From a virus: a stretch of DNA of 22,709 nt. The number at the start of each line of letters is the position of its first letter. Within the stretch, counting starts at the first letter, position 1. The stretch covers positions 1-22,709 of IMG/VR virus record IMGVR_UViG_3300031857_001490. One strand, written 5' to 3'. Position numbers and translations under genes: made by a program. Shown piece after piece: positions 1 through 6,380 of the stretch. Under the pieces are notes generated by a model that ran no database searches, was not told where the DNA came from, and saw only the letters and a program-made list of their open reading frames with translations.

Positions 1-58
1 ATCCTTGGATCCTGCAATGGCAGTAACTAACTTTGTAAAAGCACAAAATTGGAAATAA
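1..58 (+). CDS. 3' end of a + strand gene, product unknown (partial)
   Basis: An open frame beginning at base 2 encodes 18 residues ending in the short tail FVKAQNWK, followed by TAA at 56-58. The 5' part lies outside the window. It ends four bases before the next + strand start, so the two genes are probably co-transcribed. The + orientation, opposite to the replication block, suggests it belongs to the oppositely directed module, which in crAss-like phages carries virion genes; that placement is inference. Too little is visible to name the product. Confidence 0.55.
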   Translation, partial: SLDPAMAVTNFVKAQNWK

Positions 59-62
59 CAGA

Positions 63-203
63 ATGGCAAAAACAGTATCATCTAAAAACAACTATGCTCC
101 TAGGGGAGTTAAAAAGAAACGCCCTGGGGTGCATAGTAAAACCAAGTTCAGTAAACTAAAAGCTAGTAAACTTTACAAGAAGCTGAACAGAGGACAAGGA
201 TAA
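63..203 (+). CDS. small highly basic phage protein (46 aa)
   Basis: ATG at 63 to TAA at 201-203 encodes 46 residues, too short for many gene callers. The product is very rich in Lys and Arg, with the central run KKKRPGVHSKTKFSK and the C-terminus KLNRGQG. From memory, short proteins with the RPGVH(A/S)K...RGQG pattern recur in Bacteroidota phages, usually annotated as hypothetical; I cannot give a function. The charge suggests nucleic-acid contact, or a part in packaging or a nucleoprotein complex, as inference. It starts four bases after the preceding stop, and its own stop runs into a hairpin terminator. Confidence 0.75.
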   Translation: MAKTVSSKNNYAPRGVKKKRPGVHSKTKFSKLKASKLYKKLNRGQG

Positions 204-240
204 AAGAAAAACCCCGGCAATTACACCGGGGTTCTCTTTT
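202..240. terminator. bidirectional hairpin terminator between convergent modules
   Basis: Arms CCCCGG (212-217) and CCGGGG (226-231) enclose an 8-base loop. The stem extends through flanking A/T pairs. On the + strand it is followed by TTCTCTTTT, and on the - strand by TTTTTCTTTT, so it can serve transcripts arriving from both sides. It lies between the + strand gene ending at 203 and the - strand gene ending at 288. Confidence 0.8.
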
Positions 241-287
241 CCCCTTAATTTATCGAAGAGTCTTACAGAGTGTGGGAGACCGACTAC

Positions 288-539
288 TTAAAACTTAAGA
301 CCATCAGCTGTAGGTTCAATTACTGTTCCTGTTGATGGGTCTTTACTAGCAGGATAAGGATTTGCCTCACCTAATCTTTTAAGGTCCATACCTAACCACA
401 TTACTCCTTCTTGAAGTTTAGTAATGCTTAAGCTTCTTTCTCTGCTAGGAGGAAGAGCTTTTAATTCTTGAATTAACTGATCAATGTTTTGACGAAGTTT
501 TTTGTTAGAAACAACTTCATGTTCATAGGTCTGTTCCAT
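288..539 (-). CDS. acb2: Acb2/Tad1-type hairpin protein, putative anti-CBASS cyclic-nucleotide sponge
   Basis: This 83-residue protein is the last gene of the leftward block. After a helical N-terminus it carries the run LPPSRERSLSITKLQEGVMW (residues 29-48), matching the (P)(N/S)SREKSLAxTKLxEAxMW signature I associate with the Acb2/Tad1 hairpin domain family. The tail NPYPASKDP...EPTADGLKF is also familiar from phage members of this family. Known Acb2 proteins (Pseudomonas phage PaMx33, T4 Vs.4) form hexamers that bind cyclic di- and trinucleotides, so that CBASS effectors are not activated; related Tad1 proteins act on Thoeris signals. The length fits. Ligand specificity cannot be read from sequence alone. 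It starts 8 bases after the upstream pyrophosphohydrolase gene and ends before a strong terminator. The family call is from recalled motifs, not a search. Confidence 0.68.
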   Translation of the reverse strand: MEQTYEHEVVSNKKLRQNIDQLIQELKALPPSRERSLSITKLQEGVMWLGMDLKRLGEANPYPASKDPSTGTVIEPTADGLKF

Positions 540-547
540 AGTTGGTT

Positions 548-931
548 TTATTTGTTGATTATTGAAGCAATATCAGGTTTTGTATAGCCAGGTCCTTTGA
601 GTATTTTACCATCCTCTCTGTAGATAGGTTTACCATCTGCACCAAGTTTACTCATGTTGGACCTTTGAATTTCTTTGAAGACCTCCTCAATTTTATCTTG
701 GAGGCCATGCTTGAGGACAGTACCAAAAATGATGTAAAGCTGATCACCTAAGGCATCAGCAATCCCTACAAGATCATCTTTCTCAACAGCTTCCAGATAC
801 TCATTGTTCTCCTCTAACAGGAGAGAGTATCTTAGCTTGCCAAGATTCTTAGGTACTAAGGTTGGTTTGGTGGCATCTGACTGCCCAAAAACTTGGTGGA
901 ATTCTCCCACCATCTTTATATATTGCTTCAT
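548..931 (-). CDS. MazG/HisE-like all-alpha NTP pyrophosphohydrolase
   Basis: The 127-residue protein shows the metal-binding pattern of all-alpha NTP pyrophosphohydrolases: LLLEENNEYLEA (E41xxE44) followed by IADALGDQLYI (D59xxxD63). The C-terminal half has the run SNMSKLGADGKPIYREDGK and the ending KGPGYTKPDI, which are familiar from the phosphoribosyl-ATP-pyrophosphohydrolase-like branch found in phages. Such enzymes hydrolyse NTPs or dNTPs to monophosphate and pyrophosphate in the cytoplasm. Phage members are thought to cleanse nucleotide pools or to lower nucleotide alarmones. It lies directly downstream of a second protein with a similar fold, so the two may act on related nucleotides. 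The substrate is not predictable. Confidence 0.75.
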   Translation of the reverse strand: MKQYIKMVGEFHQVFGQSDATKPTLVPKNLGKLRYSLLLEENNEYLEAVEKDDLVGIADALGDQLYIIFGTVLKHGLQDKIEEVFKEIQRSNMSKLGADGKPIYREDGKILKGPGYTKPDIASIINK

Positions 932-945
932 TTACAGGGTTGGAA

Positions 946-1302
946 TTATACGTCACGGGTTAACTCATATCTAATACGGACCTCCTCAACATTACGTTGT
1001 TTCTCAGTCATCATACCTTTCATGAGTAAGAGATACACAATAGCATCTCCAAACTTTTCATCAATGGCAGCTTGATCAGCAGGAACTTTACCAGAGATAA
1101 TATCCTTAATAGACTGAAAATGCTTTGTAGCAAACTCCCAAGCAACCATCTCTGGTTTATTATGAAAGCTTAAGCCACCGGCAGCATCTTTAAAGTTGGA
1201 GAAGGCATCACCTGTGGAATATTCCTTAGCCTTTTTAACCATGGTTTCTGATATCTCAGCCAAGGTTTTTTCAGCAATAACAGCAAATTCTGATCTTTCC
1301 AT
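946..1302 (-). CDS. DUF1599/Nmad1-like all-alpha nucleotide-associated protein
   Basis: This 118-residue helical protein contains KKAKEYS...DAFSNFK (residues 23-38), a central KHFQSIKDI, and DEKFGDAIVYLLLMK (81-95). That arrangement is typical of the small phage family I know as DUF1599 or nucleotide-modification-associated domain 1. The ExxxD pair E82/D86 resembles the metal site of MazG-type pyrophosphohydrolases. The biochemical role of the family is unsettled; nucleotide-pool processing is the usual proposal. It is separated from the upstream DUF932 gene by a hairpin, so it may need read-through or its own promoter. Its end lies 14 bases from the start of the MazG-like gene. Confidence 0.6.
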   Translation of the reverse strand: MERSEFAVIAEKTLAEISETMVKKAKEYSTGDAFSNFKDAAGGLSFHNKPEMVAWEFATKHFQSIKDIISGKVPADQAAIDEKFGDAIVYLLLMKGMMTEKQRNVEEVRIRYELTRDV

Positions 1303-1314
1303 TTTGTTACAGAT

Positions 1315-1344
1315 AAAAGAAATTAGAGGGGTGTTACCCCCTCC
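1315..1344 (-). terminator. hairpin downstream of the DUF932 gene
   Basis: GAGGGG (1326-1331) and CCCCTC (1338-1343) form a 6-bp GC-rich stem with a 6-base loop. Read on the - strand it is followed by TAATTTCTTTT, a broken U-tract. It would attenuate or end the PolB/DUF932 transcript before the nucleotide-enzyme and Acb2-like genes. Confidence 0.55.
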
Positions 1345-1370
1345 ATTTCCAGTAAATCAATTAAAACACA

Positions 1371-2339
1371 TCACAAGTCTGGCAGGTCAAAACGACCATC
1401 CTCAGACTCAGTTTCAAAGGTAACAAAATCATCAGACGGAACAGTTGGTTCCTCCTGTTCTTTTAGAGGAATTTCATTTACTTCTTCCGTTGCCGGTTCT
1501 GTTGCCGGTTCTTCTCCCTTTTCCGCTTCAGCTATTGCATCAAGCAGATTAAGCTGATTGGCAGGTACTTCAGGAACATCAGACACAGCAGACTCAACAA
1601 CAGGTGTTGATTCAGGTACAGCCAGCAGATCCGTCATGAAATAGTGGTGCACATCACACTGTGCTTCAAACCATACTTTAGGGTGAGCTTCTCTCAAGTA
1701 CTTAGCAATAATGTTGTAAACATTCCATGCATTCTTGTAATCAAGATCATCAAACATTTGGGTCTTGGTCTTAAGCATATCGTAGATACCACCTACCTGC
1801 TCTTTTGTAAGGACTTGTTTCTCAATGAAGAGACGGCCAATTGCCTCAGCAATCTGTCTCTCTGTAAGAACAACATCCTTCAATGTATTCTTGGCATTAA
1901 CAAGGGCATCATAGTAAGTATCTGCTCCTTGGATTTGGGACTTGATTTGATCAATTGCTTCCTGATCTGCCTTACCGGTATGCTTACGCATGTAGTTAGA
2001 CATATGACCAGCAAACATGAAAGTCTTAGTGCTCATAACATAAACACCAATACCACATGAGAACCTCTTAGATTTATCATAAGAGTTCCCCCAGGCAAGA
2101 ACCATCTTGAGGTCCATGTCAGATCCGTGATCTATAAGAACGATACCATTGGCAATGTTACCGGTAAGTGTAGATCTGTACAGCTCAGCTTTTACTGAAA
2201 GACCCTTTGCCTGGATCTCACCTAGAGTGGTATTAATGATTGATTCATGGCTGATTGGAGTATATCTTCCACCATGATTAGGTAGACCTATACTTTTGAG
2301 ATACTCCTTTGTAGTTGATGCGGCAATTTTTCTGCTCAT
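1371..2339 (-). CDS. DUF932 family protein with acidic C-terminal tail
   Basis: The 322-residue product begins with a region matching the DUF932 phage/plasmid family: RYTPISHESIINTT near residue 25, then an NSYDKSKRFSCGIGVYV stretch near residue 85 (family pattern NSYDxSxxxxxxxGxxVxVC). DUF932 proteins are widespread in phages and plasmids and have no settled biochemical role. Residues beyond about 250 are low-complexity and acidic (EP, EE and SD runs). That tail could be a protein-interaction tail or a DNA mimic, which is speculation. Part of it is coded by a 12-bp tandem repeat (1489-1512). The gene begins one base after the PolB stop, so it is probably co-expressed with replication genes. 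Confidence 0.65.
   Translation of the reverse strand: MSRKIAASTTKEYLKSIGLPNHGGRYTPISHESIINTTLGEIQAKGLSVKAELYRSTLTGNIANGIVLIDHGSDMDLKMVLAWGNSYDKSKRFSCGIGVYVMSTKTFMFAGHMSNYMRKHTGKADQEAIDQIKSQIQGADTYYDALVNAKNTLKDVVLTERQIAEAIGRLFIEKQVLTKEQVGGIYDMLKTKTQMFDDLDYKNAWNVYNIIAKYLREAHPKVWFEAQCDVHHYFMTDLLAVPESTPVVESAVSDVPEVPANQLNLLDAIAEAEKGEEPATEPATEEVNEIPLKEQEEPTVPSDDFVTFETESEDGRFDLPDL
1489..1512. repeat. 12-bp tandem duplication inside the DUF932 gene
   Basis: GTTGCCGGTTCT occurs twice head to tail (1489-1500 and 1501-1512). The repeat is in frame and encodes the EPAT/EPAT duplication in the acidic tail. Slippage could alter tail length without a frameshift. Confidence 0.85.
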
Positions 2340-2340
2340 T

Positions 2341-4344
2341 TTAAAACAGGTTAAGTTGTTGGACTGGACTGTAGCCAGTAATATTATTAATCTCCTTGTA
2401 CATAGCTTCAGTATAGTAAGATGTATTCACATCGTAATCTATCCAAGGTAACTTATGGTAATAGTTGAATTCAGTAAGCAGCCATTTGCCTGCCTGAACT
2501 TGAATCTCTCTTCCATCAACCTTGTTGATCTTGTTGATCTTACATCCTTTGTTACTTACATAGTACCGGACAATCTTCTGGAGGTTTCTTTCATACTTTT
2601 CTCCTTGGACATAGCACACCTCTTGGAACATCCAATCACCTTTGGCCTTGGCACCTGCACAGTAATCAAATATGTTTTTGTTCTGAGCAACAGTTTCCTC
2701 AGGTAACATATTATGAATAAAGTAATTGTAGATGCCTTTAGGTATAACAAGGAAACTTTTGTTCTTATGGAGAGCTAGATTAGAAAACTCAAACCGGCCT
2801 TTACATTTGGTAGCATTATAGAAATACCTACCGTCTTTTTCAGTAAAGACATAGTGAGGATTCTCCGCCTGGATTTTGTCGTAATCAGATTTAGAACACT
2901 CCTTAGTATTAAAAAGGGCTATATAGTTATTGACATCAGCAATAACCATCTTTTTGTACTCATCATGCTCGAGCTGAAGAGCTGTGATCCTTTCCCACTC
3001 GGCACATATCTCAAGATACTTAGTCTTCATATGGGCCGGTATCATCATCTCTAGACCATCAGTATTCTGCATCAATGGAATGCTTCCCGGGATCCCTTCA
3101 GAGAGCATCTCATATAACATAACCAGACTAAGCTGGCCGTTAATGGTAATCCTCATAGTGAATTCAGGGTCATACAGGAAGCTATTGACATCATTGCTCA
3201 AGCCATAAGTACTATTGAGAATGATCTTATAGACATAGTTCCGTGGATCTTTCTTGGGTATTTTCAACCTCTCCTGAAAGAACCATTCATACTGATCACA
3301 GAAGTCATTCTTTGGTAAATGGGCAGGGGACCATCGATTCTTAATTGCAAGATTAGGATAGAAACTAGTAACGTCAGATGTCATTATGATCATTCCATTA
3401 CCAGCCTCATACACTCCTGGTTTTGTAGCACCATGGATACCACCTAGACCAAAGTCAGTTTGTACTCCCTTATGTTTAACTGAATACTTGAATCCTCCCT
3501 TGGTATCATTTGCATTGATAACTAGGGTTTTAAACTGATTATGTATTTGTTTAAACTCAGGAAGGTTAAACTTGATGTAGGGTAATAGGATAGAACCCAC
3601 ATTTATGAAGTCTCTTTTGGTACGAAGCTGCTTTAGATCATACCGGGTCATACCAATCTTCTTGGCCAGAAACAAGGAGAACAGCTCCTTTGATATTCTA
3701 GGCTCAGAAGCACTGTTCAAATTGATGCCGTAAGTGCTGTAATCTTTGGTAAGATTAAGCCTCAGGGCTATCTGATCTTTGCTTTTGAGAAAGATATTAT
3801 TAGTAGACTTCACGTCATTAATACAGTACTGAATAACAGTATCAAGCTGATCCTGTGTTTCAATAACTGTACTATGATGGATGGGCATTTCCTGAATGTT
3901 GTACCAATCCATGCTGTATTGAATCCATTTAAGACTGGATGACTTAGCTGGGTTATCCCAGTGGTTTAGCTTGAATAGATCTATCTGTTTAACTAATAGA
4001 TTTTTCTCAGCATATTGAGGAAACGAATTCTCATTCCTCCACTGAATTGTATCCTGAGCAGCCTTATATATAAGGTGGGCAGCTTCCTCTGCAGGTATCT
4101 GGCTTAGGCTAACTGCATTCAGCAGTATATACTGAGTAATCTGAGAGTCAAAATCAAGACCATTAAAACTAATATGCCATTCGTTATTCATATTGTTATT
4201 CATTAGAAACTCAAACAGAGCTTCCCGGTCATCCCTAAGATTGTGAATAACAAAGACACGGATGTCATCATCCTCTTTATAGTGCTGAAACACTGCAACA
4301 AAACAGTTGATCAGGGTTTCATAGTCATGTATCCAATGATTCAT
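2341..4344 (-). CDS. family B DNA polymerase with 3'-5' exonuclease
   Basis: The 667-residue replicative polymerase has both exonuclease and polymerase signatures. Exo I is DYE (D7, E9), Exo II is FNGLDFD (N61, D66), and Exo III is YCIND (Y173, D177). A GLGGIHG motif (299-305) precedes polymerase motif A, DVTSFYP (324-330). Motif B is KIILNSTYG (373-381). Motif C reads QNTDG (426-430) in place of the usual DTDS, keeping the second, metal-binding Asp (D429). The protein is shorter than T4-type enzymes, the exonuclease starts almost at the N-terminus, and the gap between motifs A and B is small. I see no evidence for or against protein priming; a Toprim primase at 11805-12776 argues for RNA-primed synthesis. 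It lies between unknown phage genes and the DUF932 gene, in the same leftward block as the helicase and primase. Confidence 0.93.
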   Translation of the reverse strand: MNHWIHDYETLINCFVAVFQHYKEDDDIRVFVIHNLRDDREALFEFLMNNNMNNEWHISFNGLDFDSQITQYILLNAVSLSQIPAEEAAHLIYKAAQDTIQWRNENSFPQYAEKNLLVKQIDLFKLNHWDNPAKSSSLKWIQYSMDWYNIQEMPIHHSTVIETQDQLDTVIQYCINDVKSTNNIFLKSKDQIALRLNLTKDYSTYGINLNSASEPRISKELFSLFLAKKIGMTRYDLKQLRTKRDFINVGSILLPYIKFNLPEFKQIHNQFKTLVINANDTKGGFKYSVKHKGVQTDFGLGGIHGATKPGVYEAGNGMIIMTSDVTSFYPNLAIKNRWSPAHLPKNDFCDQYEWFFQERLKIPKKDPRNYVYKIILNSTYGLSNDVNSFLYDPEFTMRITINGQLSLVMLYEMLSEGIPGSIPLMQNTDGLEMMIPAHMKTKYLEICAEWERITALQLEHDEYKKMVIADVNNYIALFNTKECSKSDYDKIQAENPHYVFTEKDGRYFYNATKCKGRFEFSNLALHKNKSFLVIPKGIYNYFIHNMLPEETVAQNKNIFDYCAGAKAKGDWMFQEVCYVQGEKYERNLQKIVRYYVSNKGCKINKINKVDGREIQVQAGKWLLTEFNYYHKLPWIDYDVNTSYYTEAMYKEINNITGYSPVQQLNLF

Positions 4345-4392
4345 AATAAGACTGTTCAGTTAAGCTGTTCCCCCAGTTATAGTGATGAACCA

Positions 4393-4413
4393 GTACCCCT
4401 TATTGTGGGGTAC
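4393..4413. other. perfect hairpin overlapping a stop codon
   Basis: GTACCCC (4393-4399) and GGGGTAC (4407-4413) form a perfect 7-bp stem with a 7-base loop. The TAA stop of the 4400-4795 gene (bases 4400-4402) lies in the loop. No U-tract follows on the - strand, so an intrinsic terminator is unlikely. An RNA-processing site or 3'-end stabiliser upstream of the polymerase gene is possible. Confidence 0.5.
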
Positions 4414-4795
4414 CAGTTTCAGAGGTTTCAGCAGGAACCATGTTCAGGTATACTGCATAGTCATAAGTGTCGGCATTAGAAGCAAAATGCTTGATAAAGC
4501 CTTCAATCTCTGACTTCTCCTCAATGTAATATTCTTGGTAGGTTTCAAGAGCACGTCTTTCTTCCTTGTAGGGATTACCATTTCTACCGGGAGACTTCCT
4601 TTTCTCAGGATCTCCATTAAGGTCCAGTTTGGTAATCATATGAAACTGGTCTTTCTTGTTTCTGCTTATGACAGCAAGGACTTTGATTTGTGGATCAAAG
4701 ATGCATTCTACAAATGGGCATTCTGCCGTAGTAGGAATCATCTTGAATGTTTTACCGTCTTTCCACGTAGACGTGATAAGCATCATATTACTCAT
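4400..4795 (-). CDS. conserved phage protein of unknown function (131 aa)
   Basis: A soluble 131-residue protein. It begins with beta-type sequence (MLITSTWKDGKTFKMIPT), followed by SRNKKDQFHMITKLDLNGDP and a charged central segment KGxPYKEER-like (NGNPYKEERRALETYQEYYI). The last 15 residues are rich in T, E and P. From memory, proteins with the KLDLNGD...PYKEER...ETYQEYYI pattern recur next to replication genes in Bacteroidota phages, without a known function. It sits 30 bases downstream of another unknown gene and 55 bases upstream of PolB, so a replication accessory role is possible from context only. Its stop codon lies in a hairpin loop. Confidence 0.7.
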   Translation of the reverse strand: MSNMMLITSTWKDGKTFKMIPTTAECPFVECIFDPQIKVLAVISRNKKDQFHMITKLDLNGDPEKRKSPGRNGNPYKEERRALETYQEYYIEEKSEIEGFIKHFASNADTYDYAVYLNMVPAETSETGTPQ

Positions 4796-4825
4796 AAATG
4801 TTGGTTTTAACTCCCCAAAGGTAAG

Positions 4826-5383
4826 TTAAATTTCAAAGATGTTGATCTTTCTTTCCAGAGCATGCAGTGTTTCTTTCTCAAAATCAGGGACAGAACATAA
4901 CTCTCCGACTTCCCTTAAAAGAGACTCATTGACATTCAGTAATTTAGCATACTGTTCAAAGTAAATCTCAGGGTTAAGGTAACTATTAATATGATGGTAC
5001 GTAGCCTTATTGCTAAGAAAGAACTTTAGAATCTTGTTCTTAACCTCAGAACTCATCTTAGAATACCCACCTAGGAGGAAGGCATTCCAATCTTTGTGGA
5101 AGTCATCAAAATTAAAAACATAGACACCTAAGTTATCTTCTGTCTCATAGAAGGAATGGAAAAGCTTATTGCCGGTAAGCTTAGCTTTCTCAAACCTGAC
5201 AAAGGCAGCATCATCACGTAGGTAATAGGTACATACAAACTTGCATGAATCGGAAGAGAACTTATCAGTCCAAGAAACATAGCTTTCTACTGGAACTGCT
5301 TCAGATCCTTTCTGGATGTCTAGCAGAGGGTAGAGAAATATTCTTGACTTCTGAATATACTCTTTATGCAGTTGTGTAATCAT
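4826..5383 (-). CDS. conserved phage protein of unknown function (185 aa)
   Basis: A 185-residue soluble protein, mixed alpha/beta, with no membrane segment or signal peptide. Recognisable stretches are IFLYPLLDIQKGS near the start, FVCTYYLRDDAAFVRFEK in the middle, GVYVFNFDDF, and a C-terminal LREVGELCSVPDFEKETL. I recall similar proteins in other Bacteroidota phages without assigned function. Its ATG is one base past the stop of the nuclease gene (5385), which suggests co-translation with it (the nuclease gene is upstream). No catalytic motif is evident. Confidence 0.68.
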   Translation of the reverse strand: MITQLHKEYIQKSRIFLYPLLDIQKGSEAVPVESYVSWTDKFSSDSCKFVCTYYLRDDAAFVRFEKAKLTGNKLFHSFYETEDNLGVYVFNFDDFHKDWNAFLLGGYSKMSSEVKNKILKFFLSNKATYHHINSYLNPEIYFEQYAKLLNVNESLLREVGELCSVPDFEKETLHALERKINIFEI

Positions 5384-5384
5384 A

Positions 5385-6350
5385 TTAGAGTTTTACTTGA
5401 TTGATTGCAAACTCATAGGGTAAATTGTACTGTCTTGTGTCATAATGATACTTAGCTATTGCTAGTTTTTCATCCATGCGAGACATCCATTCAACCATAC
5501 TGGTAGCACTAACCTCAAACTCATACACCTGCTGGTACTTGTCAATAGTAACAAATGAAAACTTAACCGGTTTATCTGTAATACTCAATACAAGTTTCAG
5601 ATAGATGGCAGCCTGAAGCCAATAGTTGTAGTACTCAACTGTTTCTTTAAACTCAGAAAGAGTCTTGTTGGTTGTCTTGAAATCGATAACATGAATAGAA
5701 TCATCATACTCAACAATACGATCAACAATACCCTTAATACCAAAGGTGTAGCCAGGTAACTCTCTTGATAATGGTACCTCAGAATTAACTTGGATGACAG
5801 TCTTGTCTCTTACTCCATTAAGGGTATACATCATCTTAGAATTAGAGGTGATTACTCCTACATAATTCTTGATCCTTTCAAGAGTTTCATCATCAATAAT
5901 ATCCCGGCCTTTCTTGGCACCTAGGAATTGAAAGTAACTAACGGCATCATCAGTCACAATCTTGTCTAATCGCTGCTGATCTGTCTTCAGTCTTTGATGG
6001 AAATTAAAGTCCTTCATAGCATCTAAGACAAGATCAGACAACTTGTTTAAATCTAAATCAACATTGAGTTCTAAGGCTTTCTTATAAACAGCATCTAGTA
6101 CAAGCTTAGTAGGACCACTAGGTACACTACCCGGCATTATGACAAACTGTTTGTGGAAAGAAGCCTCATCTAGAAGCAGACAATGCATTAACCTACCTTC
6201 AATCAGGTGTGCATCAGTCTTATCTTCCTGCTGATTCAGAATGTAGTGTCTATAAAACACTGAAGGAGAAAACAATAGCTTGTTTAATCCAGAGTAACTA
6301 AAGTAGAATTTTTTGGAATAGAACTCATCTTCCAATAGTATATCAAGCAT
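5385..6350 (-). CDS. PD-(D/E)XK nuclease, RecB/Cas4-like
   Basis: The 321-residue protein has the RecB-like nuclease layout. FSYSGLNKLLFSPSVFYRHYI near the N-terminus is a typical opening helix. Motif I is EGRLMH (51-56). The catalytic Asp is in GIKGIVDRI (D210), the D-x-K site is VIDFKTT (D223, K225), and a helix YNYWLQAAIYLKL follows. These enzymes cut or resect DNA ends with Mg2+ and act in recombination, repair or DNA processing. Cas4-like homologues are regular members of crAss-like phage replication modules. The cluster of C-terminal cysteines that binds Fe-S in Cas4 and AddB is absent, so an Fe-S form is unlikely. Confidence 0.85.
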   Translation of the reverse strand: MLDILLEDEFYSKKFYFSYSGLNKLLFSPSVFYRHYILNQQEDKTDAHLIEGRLMHCLLLDEASFHKQFVIMPGSVPSGPTKLVLDAVYKKALELNVDLDLNKLSDLVLDAMKDFNFHQRLKTDQQRLDKIVTDDAVSYFQFLGAKKGRDIIDDETLERIKNYVGVITSNSKMMYTLNGVRDKTVIQVNSEVPLSRELPGYTFGIKGIVDRIVEYDDSIHVIDFKTTNKTLSEFKETVEYYNYWLQAAIYLKLVLSITDKPVKFSFVTIDKYQQVYEFEVSATSMVEWMSRMDEKLAIAKYHYDTRQYNLPYEFAINQVKL

Positions 6351-6380
6351 AGGTCAAATTTACAAATTAAACAGGATAAT

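Noticed and set aside
1303-1326. Promoter for the DUF1599-like gene (TAATTTCT on the - strand)
   Set aside because: It lacks the TTTG end of the -7 consensus and lies in the terminator tail; the match is too weak.
1644-2060. + strand open frame of 138 codons
   Set aside because: Antisense to the well-supported DUF932 gene; its Ile/Leu/Cys-rich product is typical of the reverse complement of a coding sequence.
2341-4344. Protein-primed polymerase (phi29-type)
   Set aside because: A Toprim primase and a DnaB-type helicase are present and I see no terminal-protein gene, so a protein-primed system is not supported.
4393-4413. Hairpin considered as an intrinsic terminator
   Set aside because: No run of T follows the stem on either strand, so I list it as a hairpin of unknown role.
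5385-6350. True Cas4 as part of a phage CRISPR system
   Set aside because: No C-terminal cysteine cluster, no Cas1 or Cas2 and no repeat-spacer array in the window; a general RecB-like nuclease fits better.
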